DNA from: Branchiostoma floridae
Taxonomy: Eukaryota; Chordata; Leptocardii; Amphioxiformes; Branchiostomatidae
Length of the DNA stretch: 47,244 bases
Reading direction: 5' to 3'
NCBI RefSeq assembly: GCF_000003815.2
Contig: NC_049994.1
Location: forward strand, 17,508,490-17,555,733
Shown here: positions 1 to 16,299 of the stretch, in pieces
How positions within the stretch are numbered: the first letter of the stretch is position 1
Layout of the letters: each line of letters opens with the position of its first letter
Notes under the pieces: generated by a model
Database searches by the model: none
The model's input: the letters and a program-made list of their open reading frames with translations, nothing else
Told to the model about the DNA's origin: nothing
Position numbers and translations under genes: made by a program

Positions 1-532
1 AAGGGAGATCTGCTTCACTGCCCTGCCGCGTATGTAGTCATTGTTGTTACTGCCCCCTAGAGATTACAATTGGCACTGCAGCTGCTTGTATGATAACACG
101 CAGATCTGTCTCACCACCCTTCCTTGTATGTACACAAGTTTATAGTCAAACGTCACTTTGACAACTGGATTAGAATTGATACAGCAACTGTGTAACACTG
201 AGATCTGCTTCACTGCCCTGCCTTGTAGATAATCTTACTGTTAACAATGCCCCCTAGGGATTACGATTGGCACTGCAGTTCAGCTTAACATAGATAATCT
301 TACTGTTATCAGTGCCCCCTTGTGGCTACAATTGGTACTGTAACTGCTTAACACTCATCCTGTTGTATCACCCTGCCTTCTATGTGTGTGTGTGTGCTTT
401 AGTACACGTTATAGTAGCTCAGGTTCCAAATCCTGTACAATGTTTTTAGTAGAAGCTATGCTATGATTGTTCTTTAAGTATCTTGATATGTTTGTTTTTT
501 TCTAAACCTCAGTCTGTTCTTCATATTTGCAG
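1..532. repeat. TIMELESS intron with degenerate tandem repeat
   Basis: Intron sequence upstream of the first visible TIMELESS exon. The phrase agatctgcttcactgccctg occurs at about 6 and again at about 201, a 195-bp spacing. Both are followed by a variant of 'actgccccctag/agggattac..attggcactgcag'. A shorter internal repeat, gataatcttactgtta, occurs at about 228 and 291. No coding segment is seen before the acceptor at 531-532. Confidence 0.6.
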
Positions 533-3500
533 GCCCAGCCACAGAACAAGCAGAAGAAAACCTGGAGCCAGATGACGAAGGAGGTGAATTTTTAGGATTG
601 ATAAACATCATTCAAATCAGAAACCTTGATATGTACTAAGGGGGAGGAAATGTATATATCACATAGGAAAGTTTGTGGGATTCTTCAGATTCTGACTGAT
701 ACCTTTGCCAGAAAACAGATAACTACTGCAGACTGTGAAGCTACATGGAAACAAGATGTCATCGGTGTTGGTAGAATAAATTCTGAAAAAGGATTTAACT
801 ATAATTTTTAACCCATTGGAAAATTGGGTCACCCACATTTTTACAGGCGCTGTTTAATCAAAGTTCACATTTTCTCATTGCAAATTTACAGTTTTATCCA
901 GCTTCTGATTTACAGGTTTTAACAGTTCTCTTTCACCTTCCCACCAGCTGGTGAACCTGAGGAAGAAGAAATCCCTCAGTTCAACATGACTGAGCAGGAC
1001 TTCAACTTCCAGGACTACATCAGGAGGTGAGACAAGCATCTTACGAGATGTCTCAAACATTTCATCTTCTTCACAGCTTGTTAACAATGTTTTAGTCCCC
1101 TGCAAAAACGTTAAAAGTCCATAATGATCCAAACAATTCATCCGCATGACTTTTTGTTGTAAAGTCAGCAAACTTTTACTCACATCATGGTGTAATTTTG
1201 TGTAAATCATTTCAAACACTCATTTTACAGCAAGGCCAGAAATACCACAATACCAAGCAGCAAAATGACAGATGCTTCAATAGCTCTGCTCCAACATTTG
1301 TCTGTTTTTTACTCAGATTTGGAAACACTGTACTCAAGTTACCAACCCAGGATTAAGGTGTTTTTCCAAAACTATTCTGAATTCAAACCAAGTGCAGTTA
1401 CAACAACCTGTTTCATCTTCATTTCTGCTGGAAGACTAAAATAACTCCAATATTTCTGTGTTTCTACCCAGATTCGCCAACCCCCAGATGCTGAAGCCTT
1501 ACGTCCGACTGTTAGCTGACTACCGTACCAACTCCGCCCACATTAACCACTGCATCGCCAAGATGCTGCACCGCGTGGCCTGGGACTGTAAGATGGAGGG
1601 TCTCCTGTTCCAAATCTCGCTCTTCAGAATCTTTCAGCGACTCTTGGAGGACCCCGCCGGATCGTCTTACTCGGTACAGTCAATGCCCCATTACCTCCAT
1701 GAAAAAAGGAGGTCATGTATTGTTTTTGATATGTCTGTGTGTGTCTCGGTTTTGACATTTGTAGTCAGTGTAACTTAAGTTTAGATTTTGCATTGTAATG
1801 ATCTTTGGTAATTGTGGGTAGGGGTTGAGAAGATGATAGTCAAGGTTGATTTGTGGCCCCCTGGTATGTGACCTTGTTCAGACAAGATTGGGTGCTGACT
1901 TAAGAGGTGGAAAGATGCTTGGGGTCTTGAAAAACTGATAGACTATTGGGCAAATGTGAATTCTAGAACTACATGTAGTGCCTAGAGGGTATAGTACTCA
2001 TTTAGTACATGTATTGGGGATGTTGCAGGTTTAAACTTTATAATTATGGTACTTGCTAGTTTGCTTGCTCATCATTGAACACTCATGTGAAAAAGTGAAA
2101 TCAGAGGTGACCACACACTGGACACCCTTGGTGTAGTAATTGCACAAGGACTGTGTGGCCCAAGGGCTAAAGAAATGGAGATGGGCACCTCCTTATGCAC
2201 TTAAATTAAAGATGTGGGAATAACTTATCTTCCTGTGCAGGAGCTGACCAAGTTTGCCAAGTACATGTACGTCTAGGGGCGTTTCTTCAGCCTGGTGACT
2301 CAAGTCCCATGGACTGTGTTGGATATTGTGTGGCCCTAGGGCTATAAAAATGACGTTGTACATTGCCTATTGGAAGGATAATGACTTTATCTTAACTTAT
2401 CTTCCTCTGCAGGAAATAACCAAGTTTGCTAAGTACGTCTTGGGGCGTTTCTTCGGCCTGGTGACTTGGTCGAGTCCCGTGGACTGTGTTGCCCAAGGGC
2501 TAAAGAAATGATGATATGTATTGCCTGTTGGAAGGATAATAACTTAATCTTAACTTATCTTCCTGTGCAGGAAATAACCAAGTTTGCCAAGTACGTCCTG
2601 GGGCGTTTCTTTGGCCTGGTGACCCGGTCGGGTCCGTCGGACGGAGGCGGAAACATCTTCCCGGAGCTGCTGTTCTGGAAGGGAGCGAAGGAGGCCTATG
2701 AGATGACGGAAGGATATGGGTCCTACCAGGAAGTGTAAGGGGATTTCTACAGTTTTACATTTCATTCTGAACCCAGAGGTCCTGAGGTCAAGTACTGTCA
2801 TGCTACCGATCGAGTGTCCTTTTCTCATTCCACTCGGGTCAAAATACCTAGCTTAGGTAAAAAGCAGTAGTAGGAGAGCAATGGGCTCTGCCTTCAAATA
2901 CCGTGCCCTAGACACAGTGGATAACAAACAACCCACTGACCCACTGTTAAAAAAGATAATAAGACATTTGTTGTATTACTAGTCTAATTTAGAATTTTGG
3001 ACTTAGCTGTAGCATTTTGGTGTGCATATTTTACCAAGGTGCAGTATGAAGTCAGTACTGCCCTACGGAAGATGACCGTCACCAAATAGTGGCTAGCTAT
3101 TATAACTCGCTGGTTGCATATAAAGAACTTTGACAACCCACTTTATAGGAGAAAGCATAAGCGCGGAGGTGCAGACTGGTCCCAGGACGAACAGGAAGAA
3201 CTGGTCCAGTGGTACAACAAGTTCAAGGAGGAGGGCGGAGGTGGGTGGCGTTTTTTGTCAGTGAGCTATTACTGTAATTTAGTATTATAAGATTTCTAAA
3301 CTATGTGGAAATAAGTTTGATCAGTAACTGTTCTTGCTTGGCATACACATCTGTATAAGCTCATTCACCATTTTGAACACAGTCATGATTATGCTTAGCA
3401 ACATGAATCGTGGCCCCTGCCCCTGAAGTTCTAGTCTTGACTGTTGTTTCAATTTGCATAGCAATGTCCAGATGTGTTGCCTGAATGTCTCAGCGGCCTT

Positions 3501-6500
3501 CATCTTTGACATATTAGCTATATTAGTTATACAGTTTGTATATCACATGTTGTTGTGCATGAGATTTTTTGCGGACTTGGTATGGCAAATAAGCTTATTG
3601 AGCTTTGGCTGAGAAAGAGAGTTGGAACAATCTTTGACATTGCATTAAAAAAAGTTGTATTTTTTGGCATATTAAGATACATGAGATATGGCTTTAAATT
3701 GCATGGAGTGTACTTAATATGTGTTCATTTCTTTGTACTTTCCAGATGTAGACATTGTCGACCGGATCAGACAGAACTTCTCTGACCCCAACAAGAACAG
3801 ACAACAGGTATTTTGTCTTTCAGATAGTCTAAAATCATAGACTTTACCCAACCTTTTAATCTGGATTAGCAACCTACAACGGCACAACATTGGGGCCTAC
3901 TAGGGATTCAAACCCAGAATCTTAACATTATGTAACTACCACCTTGCTACCTTAAGTTTTTGGTCTTAGTGTACATGCTGCTTCTCATTGCCTTTCTTGT
4001 GCTCCTGCAGATTATCTCTCAGCTGGTGTTTCAAGGAGTTGTCCAAGACACGAGCGAGCTCACGAGAAAGAAACGGTAAGATTATCTGTAAGGTATGGCA
4101 ACGATGACAAACTTGACCTTGGAAGATGTCAATATTTAGAGTTGATTTTGATCTGCTGGCCAAGAAATTATTTAAGAATTTTCTCTTTTACTACAACGAA
4201 TCCCTGTCTAATTCTGTTGTAGGATGAGAACTCATTTTTCTTTTTTTCACAGACCAAGACAGAGCGCCGTCTGGAGGGAGGAAGAGGAACTGCAGCTGCA
4301 ACATCTGTTTGACAAACACAAACATTCAGACGGTATGGCTGAAAATATTATTTCTAATAAGTTGATGGAAAAGACGGTAGTCAAAATACTTTTTATAGTT
4401 TACATGATGCCCAGTGAATTGTCTTCTAAATGATATATATATATTTTTTTTTTTTATTCATGAAATGTTCAAGTGTATTTTAAGTCATGAAATTTAATTC
4501 TCAAGAAACCTTAGACAACTTCTAAGTCTGTGTAACTCCAACAGATCCAGTTGGTGACATCATGTCAGAAATGACAGAAAAACGATCCAAGAAGAAAGTC
4601 ATTGAGAAGCTGCTAGACATGGGCCTGGTGTCGGATCGGAAGGACCTCTACAAGAAACGGCGCCGAAAGGGCGGCAAGAAAAAGGACAAGGAAGAGGTAA
4701 ACACTTTGTCTGTAGCCATGAAACAAGCAGGGGATGAAGCTACATATTGTTTTTGACTTGTCTATGTCTGTGTGCGTGAGCATTTGTGTGTGAGCATCTG
4801 TGTATCATTGTATTAATTGACTTGCTACTGTTGCCTTACAATTGTACCATGTACAAATGTTGTGCAATTAAGTTCATTCATTCATTCTGTGTGAGTGATG
4901 AGCATTGTGTGGTGTGTGTGAGTGGTACATGTATATGTGTGTGTGTGTGTGTGAGCATTTGTGTATGTTTGTGACTGTGTGTGTGAAGGTGTATTTGTGT
5001 GTTTTCAAACTGAATAAACTTTCTGTCTGTATATTTTGCCACAAGGCATTGACCGTCAAAAGCGAGTGAAGTCTGCCATCTCTGATTGCCTTGTTTATCT
5101 ACTCCCACAGGATTTTATGGTAGATGATGAAGAGGACATGGCCGGACTGGAGGAGGGAGAGCCGGTCCCCTCGGATGGAGAGATGGAGGTCCAGGATAGC
5201 TCCGACTCCGACAGTGATGAAGAAAGCGAGGAGTCAGACGGAGAAGAGGAGACTGTCGCTTCACTGCTCAAACGGCTGCATGACGAAGGTCAAGGTTATT
5301 CCCGCAGAGTGTATGACAGTGTCCCTGTGAAATGTTAGAGCACAGAATCTCCTGAACTTCCAAATAGCAAATTCACATTAGCCACTGGATATGATTTTGG
5401 AAGTGTTCAGTGTACAGTCAAACCTGTATTAGGGGCCACCTCTACAGAGGGGCCACCTGTCCATAGTGGCCACTTNNNNNNNNNNNNNNNNNNNNNNNNN
5501 NNNNNNNNNNNNNNNNNNNNNNNNNNNNNNNNNNNNNNNNNNNNNNNNNNNNNNNNNNNNNNNNNNNNNNNNNNNNNNNNNNNNNNNNNNNNNNNNNNNN
5601 NNNNNNNNNNNNNNNNNNNNNNNNNNNNNNNNNNNNNNNNNNNNNNNNNNNNNNNNNNNNNNNNNNNNNNNNNNNNNNNNNNNNNNNNNNNNNNNNNNNN
5701 NNNNNNNNNNNNNNNNNNNNNNNNNNNNNNNNNNNNNNNNNNNNNNNNNNNNNNNNNNNNNNNNNNNNNNNNNNNNNNNNNNNNNNNNNNNNNNNNNNNN
5801 NNNNNNNNNNNNNNNNNNNNNNNNNNNNNNNNNNNNNNNNNNNNNNNNNNNNNNNNNNNNNNNNNNNNNNNNNNNNNNNNNNNNNNNNNNNNNNNNNNNN
5901 NNNNNNNNNNNNNNNNNNNNNNNNNNNNNNNNNNNNNNNNNNNNNNNNNNNNNNNNNNNNNNNNNNNNNNNNNNNNNNNNNNNNNNNNNNNNNNNNNNNN
6001 NNNNNNNNNNNNNNTACTCTATCGCCTATCTTGTGTCTTGTAGCAGAATTATTGTAGTCTAGACTGTTTTCCTTTTCCATTTCAACCTATTTCTAGATGT
6101 TTTTGGGATGTTATGGGAATCTGCATAATTTGTTTATGATTACATTGTACATATTAGCTATGATATTTAGAATCTACTCCTCGGGATGCCAGTTTTGTAG
6201 GTTTAAACTAAAATTTTTCTACATGTATTTGAATTTTGCTCAAAAAAGGTCTCAGGGACCAGCTCCAGTGGATCGCGTCAGGTTTGGAGCGAACAGCAGA
6301 CGATCGGGAGACAGACGAAAGCGGGGAATCCGTGCCGATCGTTCCACTGACGGAAGACAGTGAGACCGCCATGGAACATCGCACATTCCAGAAACTTCTT
6401 AAGATGGTCGGCCTGGCTCCTCCAGCTAACGAACAGGTAGGATAACATTAAGATATTTATTTTTAAGAAACTTGTAGACTTACTTCAACTTTCTCAGCCA

Positions 6501-9458
6501 AGTCTAGGAAAACTTGATCTTGGAGTGTGCCATTTAAGTCTGTCTGGTGCTACAAGTGAGAGACTACATGTTGTAAAAGGATAAAAGCGTCCGTGAAATA
6601 ATGAAGTAATATGAGAAGGTTTCACGTTGAGCTTGTGAAGTCTTATTTTGCTGGATCCAGAAAAGACCAGAAGCAATTTTACTTGACCTGCCTTGAACTT
6701 GAAGCAATTGGCTGTTGATTAAAGTAACTCTGTCATGCTCTTTTCTAAGCTCTTGTACATGTATATGTCTTTGTCCCACCTATATGAAGAACATACATTG
6801 TACCTCTTGTTTTTAAACAATAACATAGTACATGAAAAGCTGCCAGTACAGAAATAATTCTAGAGTATACAAATATCAGTACTGTTGTATAGCCTGCATT
6901 GAGGTTCTAGTATCTTGTCTCATCTGTTGTTATCATTGTTTGAAGTTGTCGTTTTTATTACAGTTATTGTATTATTGTAGTCTTGTCTTGTTTCATCTTT
7001 CCTTTCCATTTCAAATGCTGAAACTATCTTTTTCATTGTGTTTAATCTGTTTACCTGAATTGAAACAAATTCCTTCGATTTCTGTTTTTTAGGAGTCCTT
7101 CTGGAGAATACCCGGCACCCTGTCCGCAGCCGAACTGAGGAAAATGGCAAATGTCCTCACCGGGAAGGAGTCAGCCGACGACCTGCCGACCAAGAAACAG
7201 TCAAGCAGCAGGTACAAGGCCTTAAAGGAGCTGGCGAAGAAACAAGGCAAGGAGAGGAAGAGGGGGAAACCAACTAGGCAAGGTGTGGAAGCTGCGAATG
7301 GAATTATGTTACATCTTAGGCCGCTTTTTTATTTGTTCATTTCCAAGTGTTTTAAGAGGCACTCTTATGTACACATACATGTATACTGTAATTCTTGATA
7401 GGATCGGATTGGATTTTAAACACTAGTGGACATCGGATGCTCCACCAAACAGAAAATTATGGACCATAATGTTTTGAGTATTGTCCGCTCACAAGTTTTT
7501 ACAGATAATAAGTTCCAGGTTTAGTTTAGGTCCAGACCTGAATCGGACCTGGACCTGAATTTTCTGTACTGGTACCTACACAGCAATCTTTTGTACATAG
7601 TGTTGACTGTTGAATTATTATATTAATTATTTTACAGAAGAAGACGAACCTCCGACAGCCAGTAAGTCGGGGAAGAAGCGCGCTCGACAGCTGGACTCTT
7701 CGGATGAAGAAGACAATGAAAGGTGAGTCAGAAAAATTCTTTTTCTTTTTGTGATTCATGTTTTAAATGTGCATGTTCATGTTCATAAAACTTAATGAAC
7801 TATTTCATCTCTTGCAATGTAGAAAAATTGAAATAGCAGGTGTACACAAACACTTTTTATCTGCAATTTAAGGTAAGGGCAAAATTTAGTAAAATAAAGC
7901 AAACAATTTTTTTTACTTTAATTTGTTGCAAAACAACTGCACTCACTACAACAGAAAAGTCCCCATTGGTGGTTGAATTACAGCGGGGATCCAAATCACA
8001 GCAATAGATAGGGGCCAGGTGCTAACATATACAGTGTGTGTTTTAACAGTTTGACCTCTGGGAGCTCTAAGCGTAGCAGGAAGGGGTCTGGCAGCATCGA
8101 TCAAGAGGAAAGTATGGATACAGAGGAACAAGGTAGGTGGCTGGTTAGCTACTGTTGTCTGATGCATTGCTGTATTTGCTTAGCCTGGGTACAATCCGGG
8201 TAGTAGTTTGCTCCTATGTTTGCTTCTGTTACTTGTCTGGGGACCTGTATAAATGTTTTGGTGGTGACATCAGTTAATGAACGAATTAAAGAATGGGTTA
8301 TAGAGCGCTTGTTTGAATACAGCAATCAGTTAACAATTTTTGTAACCGTTTCTTGGGTAGCAGAAGCAAACATAGGAGCAAACTATCACCAGGACGAGAC
8401 CAATCAGCGCCCTCGTCCAACATTTGGACAAGAATTGAATATACCAGACGTTAGAGATGTCCAAGTTTGCACCACAACTTGTCAGAGACTTAACAATAAC
8501 TCTGTCTCTATGATAAATCATAACTTGGATTAATCATGTTTTCCTTGATAAGGTAATACATATTGCTGGTGTGTTCTTTTTATTTCTTCTTTGTTTTTTC
8601 TTCTGTCATGTACCAATCATAGCTTAGAACTGCATGGCCATGTTAGCTATACAAATATGAACAATTATAGCAAAACCTGTTGTTGCTTTTTTACTCACAC
8701 ACAATACTAAAATGGACTAGTTATAGTACTATGCATGAGTAGTCTGACAAAAAGCTGCAGGGAAATCATTTTGTGAAAATGCTGCATTTCTAGCTGCCTT
8801 ATTACGACCCGCCTCAGTACTAACCAAGACTGTTGAAGAGGTTCATCAGTCACGTATGCAAACAGTTACAACAATTTTCATCAATCAATGACTGTTTTTT
8901 TTAAAGGTACATTACATACCTCCCAAATTTTCGATGTCTACCAGTACATCATCGTCAGGGGAATGACCTAGTCTCAGTTCTCGCGAGAGAACACGAGACT
9001 AGGTCAGGCTTGCGAGGATCATCTGCCCCCTCCCCTCGCCTCTTTGCGGAGAACGCGAAGGTAGCACTAGGGCAACTCAAAAGACTCATGCACATTGCAG
9101 TACCAGACACGCAAGACAAGAGTAGACTCGTGACACACTTGCGAGAATTTACAGAACTCCTCCAACTGACGATGATGTACTGGTAGACATCGAAAATTTG
9201 GGAGGTATGTACTGTACAAAAAAAAAAACAGTCATTGATTGATAAAAATTGTTGTAACTAACCAAGACTGATATGCGGTGAAGATGATGATGATGATGAT
9301 TACTTTCTCTTCCATCAGACAAACCTTCAGAAGAATCCACATCTGTAAGGAAGGCTCTCGAGTCAGACTCAGATTCTGACGAAGACAACGTTCCCTTGCG
9401 TCAGATCGCGCATGCTCGCCGGCGAATCGAAAGCTCAGACAGCGAGGAAGACAAGTAG
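533..9458 (+). CDS. TIMELESS: TIMELESS, C-terminal half (15 exons, 5' partial)
   Basis: Replication-fork protection factor (Tof1/Swi1 family, nuclear, partner of TIPIN) and PARP1-binding protein. Exons: 533-583, 948-1026, 1472-1673, 2571-2734, 3149-3240, 3746-3807, 4011-4075, 4253-4332, 4545-4696, 5111-5288, 6249-6436, 7093-7282, 7638-7722, 8050-8132, 9319-9458 (TAG 9456-9458). Every junction keeps phase, giving about 602 residues. Recognisable blocks are '[19 protein letters not shown]', '[12 protein letters not shown]', '[14 protein letters not shown]', '[21 protein letters not shown]' and '[15 protein letters not shown]', all matching animal TIMELESS from memory. The family is about 1,200 residues, so the N-terminal half is off the left edge. 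The exon at 6249 has a poor pyrimidine tract and lies after a 539-N gap, so an extra small exon there cannot be excluded. The last intron holds two foldback elements. Confidence 0.95.
1472..3240 (+). CDS. TIMELESS: TIMELESS conserved core (exons 3-5 of window)
   Basis: Three exons encode the best-conserved stretch in this window. Residues run from '[15 protein letters not shown]' through the His-rich '[20 protein letters not shown]' segment, then '[17 protein letters not shown]', '[22 protein letters not shown]' and a basic linker ending '[16 protein letters not shown]'. The last is the 'W-S-x-x-E-E' repeat that recurs at 4253 as '[16 protein letters not shown]', a Myb-like helical pair typical of the TIMELESS C-terminal region. 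The exon at 2571-2734 is preceded by two truncated copies of its own beginning (2241 and 2413). Confidence 0.9.
2241..2570 (+). repeat. Two partial tandem copies of TIMELESS exon start, each with acceptor
   Basis: The real exon begins at 2571 after 'cttatcttcctgtgcag'. The same acceptor plus exon start recurs at 2241 and 2413, giving periods of 172 and 158 bp. Copy 2241 reads ELTKFAKY and then meets an in-frame TAG, after a short insertion relative to the others. Copy 2413 reads [19 protein letters not shown] and then enters intron-like sequence and a stop (TGA near 2509). The trailing unit 'gactgtgt..gcccaagggctaaagaaatg' appears near 2150, 2320 and 2482. The copies keep the 3' splice site but lack a clear donor, so they look like non-productive decoys. 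Confidence 0.85.
5385..5475. repeat. Dispersed repeat fragments beside assembly gap
   Basis: The phrase actggatatgattttggaa at about 5386 recurs in the foldback element at 41448-41762. It is followed by 'cagtcaaacctgtattaggggccacc..ggggccacctgtccatagtggccac', a self-similar dispersed-repeat end that runs straight into the N gap. The gap is therefore probably caused by a repeat. Confidence 0.5.
5476..6014. other. Assembly gap (539 N)
   Basis: Run of N inside the TIMELESS intron between exons 5111-5288 and 6249-6436. Any open frame drawn through it is meaningless. Confidence 1.
6249..7282 (+). CDS. TIMELESS: TIMELESS PARP1-binding (PAB) segment
   Basis: Exons 6249-6436 and 7093-7282 encode '[20 protein letters not shown]', '[19 protein letters not shown]', '[14 protein letters not shown]' and '[19 protein letters not shown]'. 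In human TIMELESS the equivalent stretch is the helical PARP-1 binding domain near residues 1000-1100 (established knowledge, recalled). Order and spacing are the same here, which argues that PARP1 binding is conserved in this animal. The next exons (7638-9458) encode a low-complexity acidic tail with several casein-kinase-2-like serines ([22 protein letters not shown]). Confidence 0.85.
8198..8390. mobile_element. Foldback/TIR element in TIMELESS last intron
   Basis: Left arm at 8200-8232 (gtagtagtttgctcctatgt...) and right arm at 8355-8389 (cagaagcaaacataggagca...) are reverse complements over about 30 bases with few mismatches. The interior has no transposase. It looks like a short non-autonomous DNA transposon. 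Confidence 0.65.
8865..9259. mobile_element. MITE with ~90-bp terminal inverted repeats
   Basis: The left arm at 8865-8956 starts gttacaacaattttcatcaa and ends in the 'gatgtctaccagtacatcat' region. It is repeated as reverse complement at 9165-9259 with only scattered differences, mainly in the T/A homopolymer. The interior carries a smaller palindrome, gacctagtctc...gagactaggtc, at 8966-9006. No open frame for a transposase is present. It sits about 60 bp upstream of the last TIMELESS exon (9319). Confidence 0.85.
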
Positions 9459-9540
9459 ACCAAAGAAGCGGTTTCAAAAAAGGCAAAGTTTCTTAAGGAT
9501 TCTGTTACTGTACATGTGCTAATTTTGATGTACAAGTGTT

Positions 9541-9546
9541 AATAAA
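9541..9546 (+). terminator. TIMELESS poly(A) signal AATAAA
   Basis: Canonical AATAAA 83 bases after the TIMELESS stop codon, giving a short 3' UTR. A second AATAAA near 11023 could serve a longer isoform but is 1.5 kb away. Confidence 0.6.
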
Positions 9547-9559
9547 CTGGAGAACGCCA

Positions 9560-11300
9560 GTGGTTCAATGTATGTTAAACGGGGTATGTACGAACTGTAC
9601 AGTTTTGTACATTGTAGTAGTCCTTATTAAGTGATAGTCGTGATTTAAAACAAGTTGTAACAAAATCAGTCCATTTGTAGAATCTAAAATATCTATAGTC
9701 TTTTCAAACTATTCTGTCAAATTTGATATTCGGACCTTTGAGTTGGATTATGATGTTACATGACGGATATTACATGTACATGAACAAAAGTAATGCTACA
9801 TTTGTATAGTGTCCAGTTTGCTGTTTAGAGAGAAGTGATACTAGTAACATTACTGTACAATGTATGACTGTTTCATGTTTAAGAGTCATGATTACAAGTA
9901 TGTACATTTACAACATCTTTGTATGACCGTTCTGTTTTATTGTATGTAGCCCTTAAAAAGATTTTTCACTCTTGGGTAACTTAAGATTCAATCCGTTCAC
10001 AAGGCACACTTTGCAATTTTTAACACTTAGAGAACATTACACACACAAGTGTACAAACCAATACCTTTGTATTTGTATGAAGGTCAGACATCCAAGTAAT
10101 AAGATTCGCCAAAAAAGACACGCCAGATATTAATTGGATAAGACACTCCTGTGTCACTGATGAAAGATAAATGATATTTTTTATCTGAAAAAATCATATC
10201 CAGTTGCTTGAGTAATTCCTGTTAGCTTGATCAAAATCTTCATCATGAGTAACTTCAGACTAGAGCAATTAACATAGACTTTCTCACATTTTACACTCAA
10301 GACAATTGTACAGTAAGTTTGTATGGTTGAACATGTACGATATAACATGTACATGTAGCTTTAGCTTGACTATGTCTGTAGTCACAAGTTTAATGTTTGA
10401 GACTGAAGACAATGTACAGACCTAAAACGTTTTCGTTAAGACATGTGCATTGTAAGATGCACCTATAAACAGATTAGAATCTTAAATAATTGCAGACTGG
10501 AACAACATAGACTGTCAGTAGAATTTCACAATTTTGACTCTAGTGCCTGGACTTTGTCAAGTGTTCAGAAGCAACTTCAGGTTGTAAGATGTGCATTCTA
10601 AGATGCACTTTTCAGCTGATTAAATCCTTGAGTAACTTCATCTTTGAGCAACTTAGACTTGCAGTAGACTTTCTCAAGTTTGACTCTAGTGCCTGGACTT
10701 TGTCAAGCATTCAGAAGCAACTTCAGGTTGTAAGATGTGCATTCTAAGATGCATCTTTCCGCTGAACAAATCCTTGGCTAACTTCATCTTTGAGCGACTT
10801 AGACTTGCAGAGAATTTTCCAAACTTACATCATACATCAAGACTTTGACTGTATAAGTTACTAATAGCTTTGTGTGGTGAGACATGCCATATGTAGTGTA
10901 TAGATGTAGGTCTTGCCAATTGGTACATATTTTCAGTGTTTGTCAGAAGAATATTATAGAAAAAGGGACCATTTGGTATAAGAGAGGCGTGTTAAGAGCT
11001 GATAAAAGTACATGTAGGAAAATAAAAGATTTTCTATGAGATTAAAATGTATCTTTTATTTAGCATTCATTCTGCAAATAATAAGATATGTATGTACATG
11101 AAAGGTAAGTACTTGGTTCTTATGTAACTGCATAGTATATTCAAGAAAAATACATTGGACTGTAGTTAATTCTGTACAATGTGACCGCTTATATCATTTA
11201 CCCCAAAAAACAATACAAACAGGTTGTGGAAAAGAATTTTCCCATATTCTACCAACCTGATGAAATTATTTTCAGAAGTACGAATCCTGTCTATACTGTC
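9560..11300. other. Intergenic, AT-rich, with 146-bp tandem repeat
   Basis: No gene seen between the TIMELESS poly(A) signal and the 3' end of the next gene. It contains the tandem repeat described at 10395-10830 and a piece related to another dispersed repeat near 10189-10212 (aaatcatatccagttgcttg, also at about 41705). The stretch is rich in tgtacatgta words. Confidence 0.6.
10395..10830. repeat. 146-bp tandem repeat, about 2.5 copies
   Basis: The phrase gactctagtgcctggacttt starts at 10536 and again at 10682, a 146-bp period. Flanking words (gcaacttcaggttgtaagat, gtgcattctaagatgca) repeat with the same spacing. A more diverged unit precedes at about 10395-10500. Confidence 0.8.
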
Positions 11301-11640
11301 CACTCGGACGACATTTTATTAGTCTATTGGGCAGTCTTCTTGGGCAGATTTGACTGTACTACTAGAAAAGGTGAAACGAATACGTATTCTTCTGTAGCTT
11401 ACTCATAAATACAGTCACAAGGAGTGACCAGCACTTGGGGATGTTTTTCTTGAGAAAATAACCATAACCTAGGGAATATTTGTTTTCCTCATGGTAAAGA
11501 AGGAATTGTTGGTTTCTATACAAGTACATGATCCATTGTCCTGTCAGTGGGTTTGACTGGGGAGTCGGGCTGTTCCGTGTCGCCCTCTGAAGCCGGCCAG
11601 GTGACGTTACAGGACCCGCCAGGGGAGGAGCGTGCCTTTC

Positions 11641-16299
<4,659 letters not shown>

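Noticed and set aside
5442-6080. Open frames across 5476-6014 and 40260-40816
   Set aside because: These are runs of N, not sequence.
8216-8533. + strand 105-residue frame after TIMELESS exon 14
   Set aside because: It overlaps a foldback element inside the last TIMELESS intron and has no family resemblance or splice partners.
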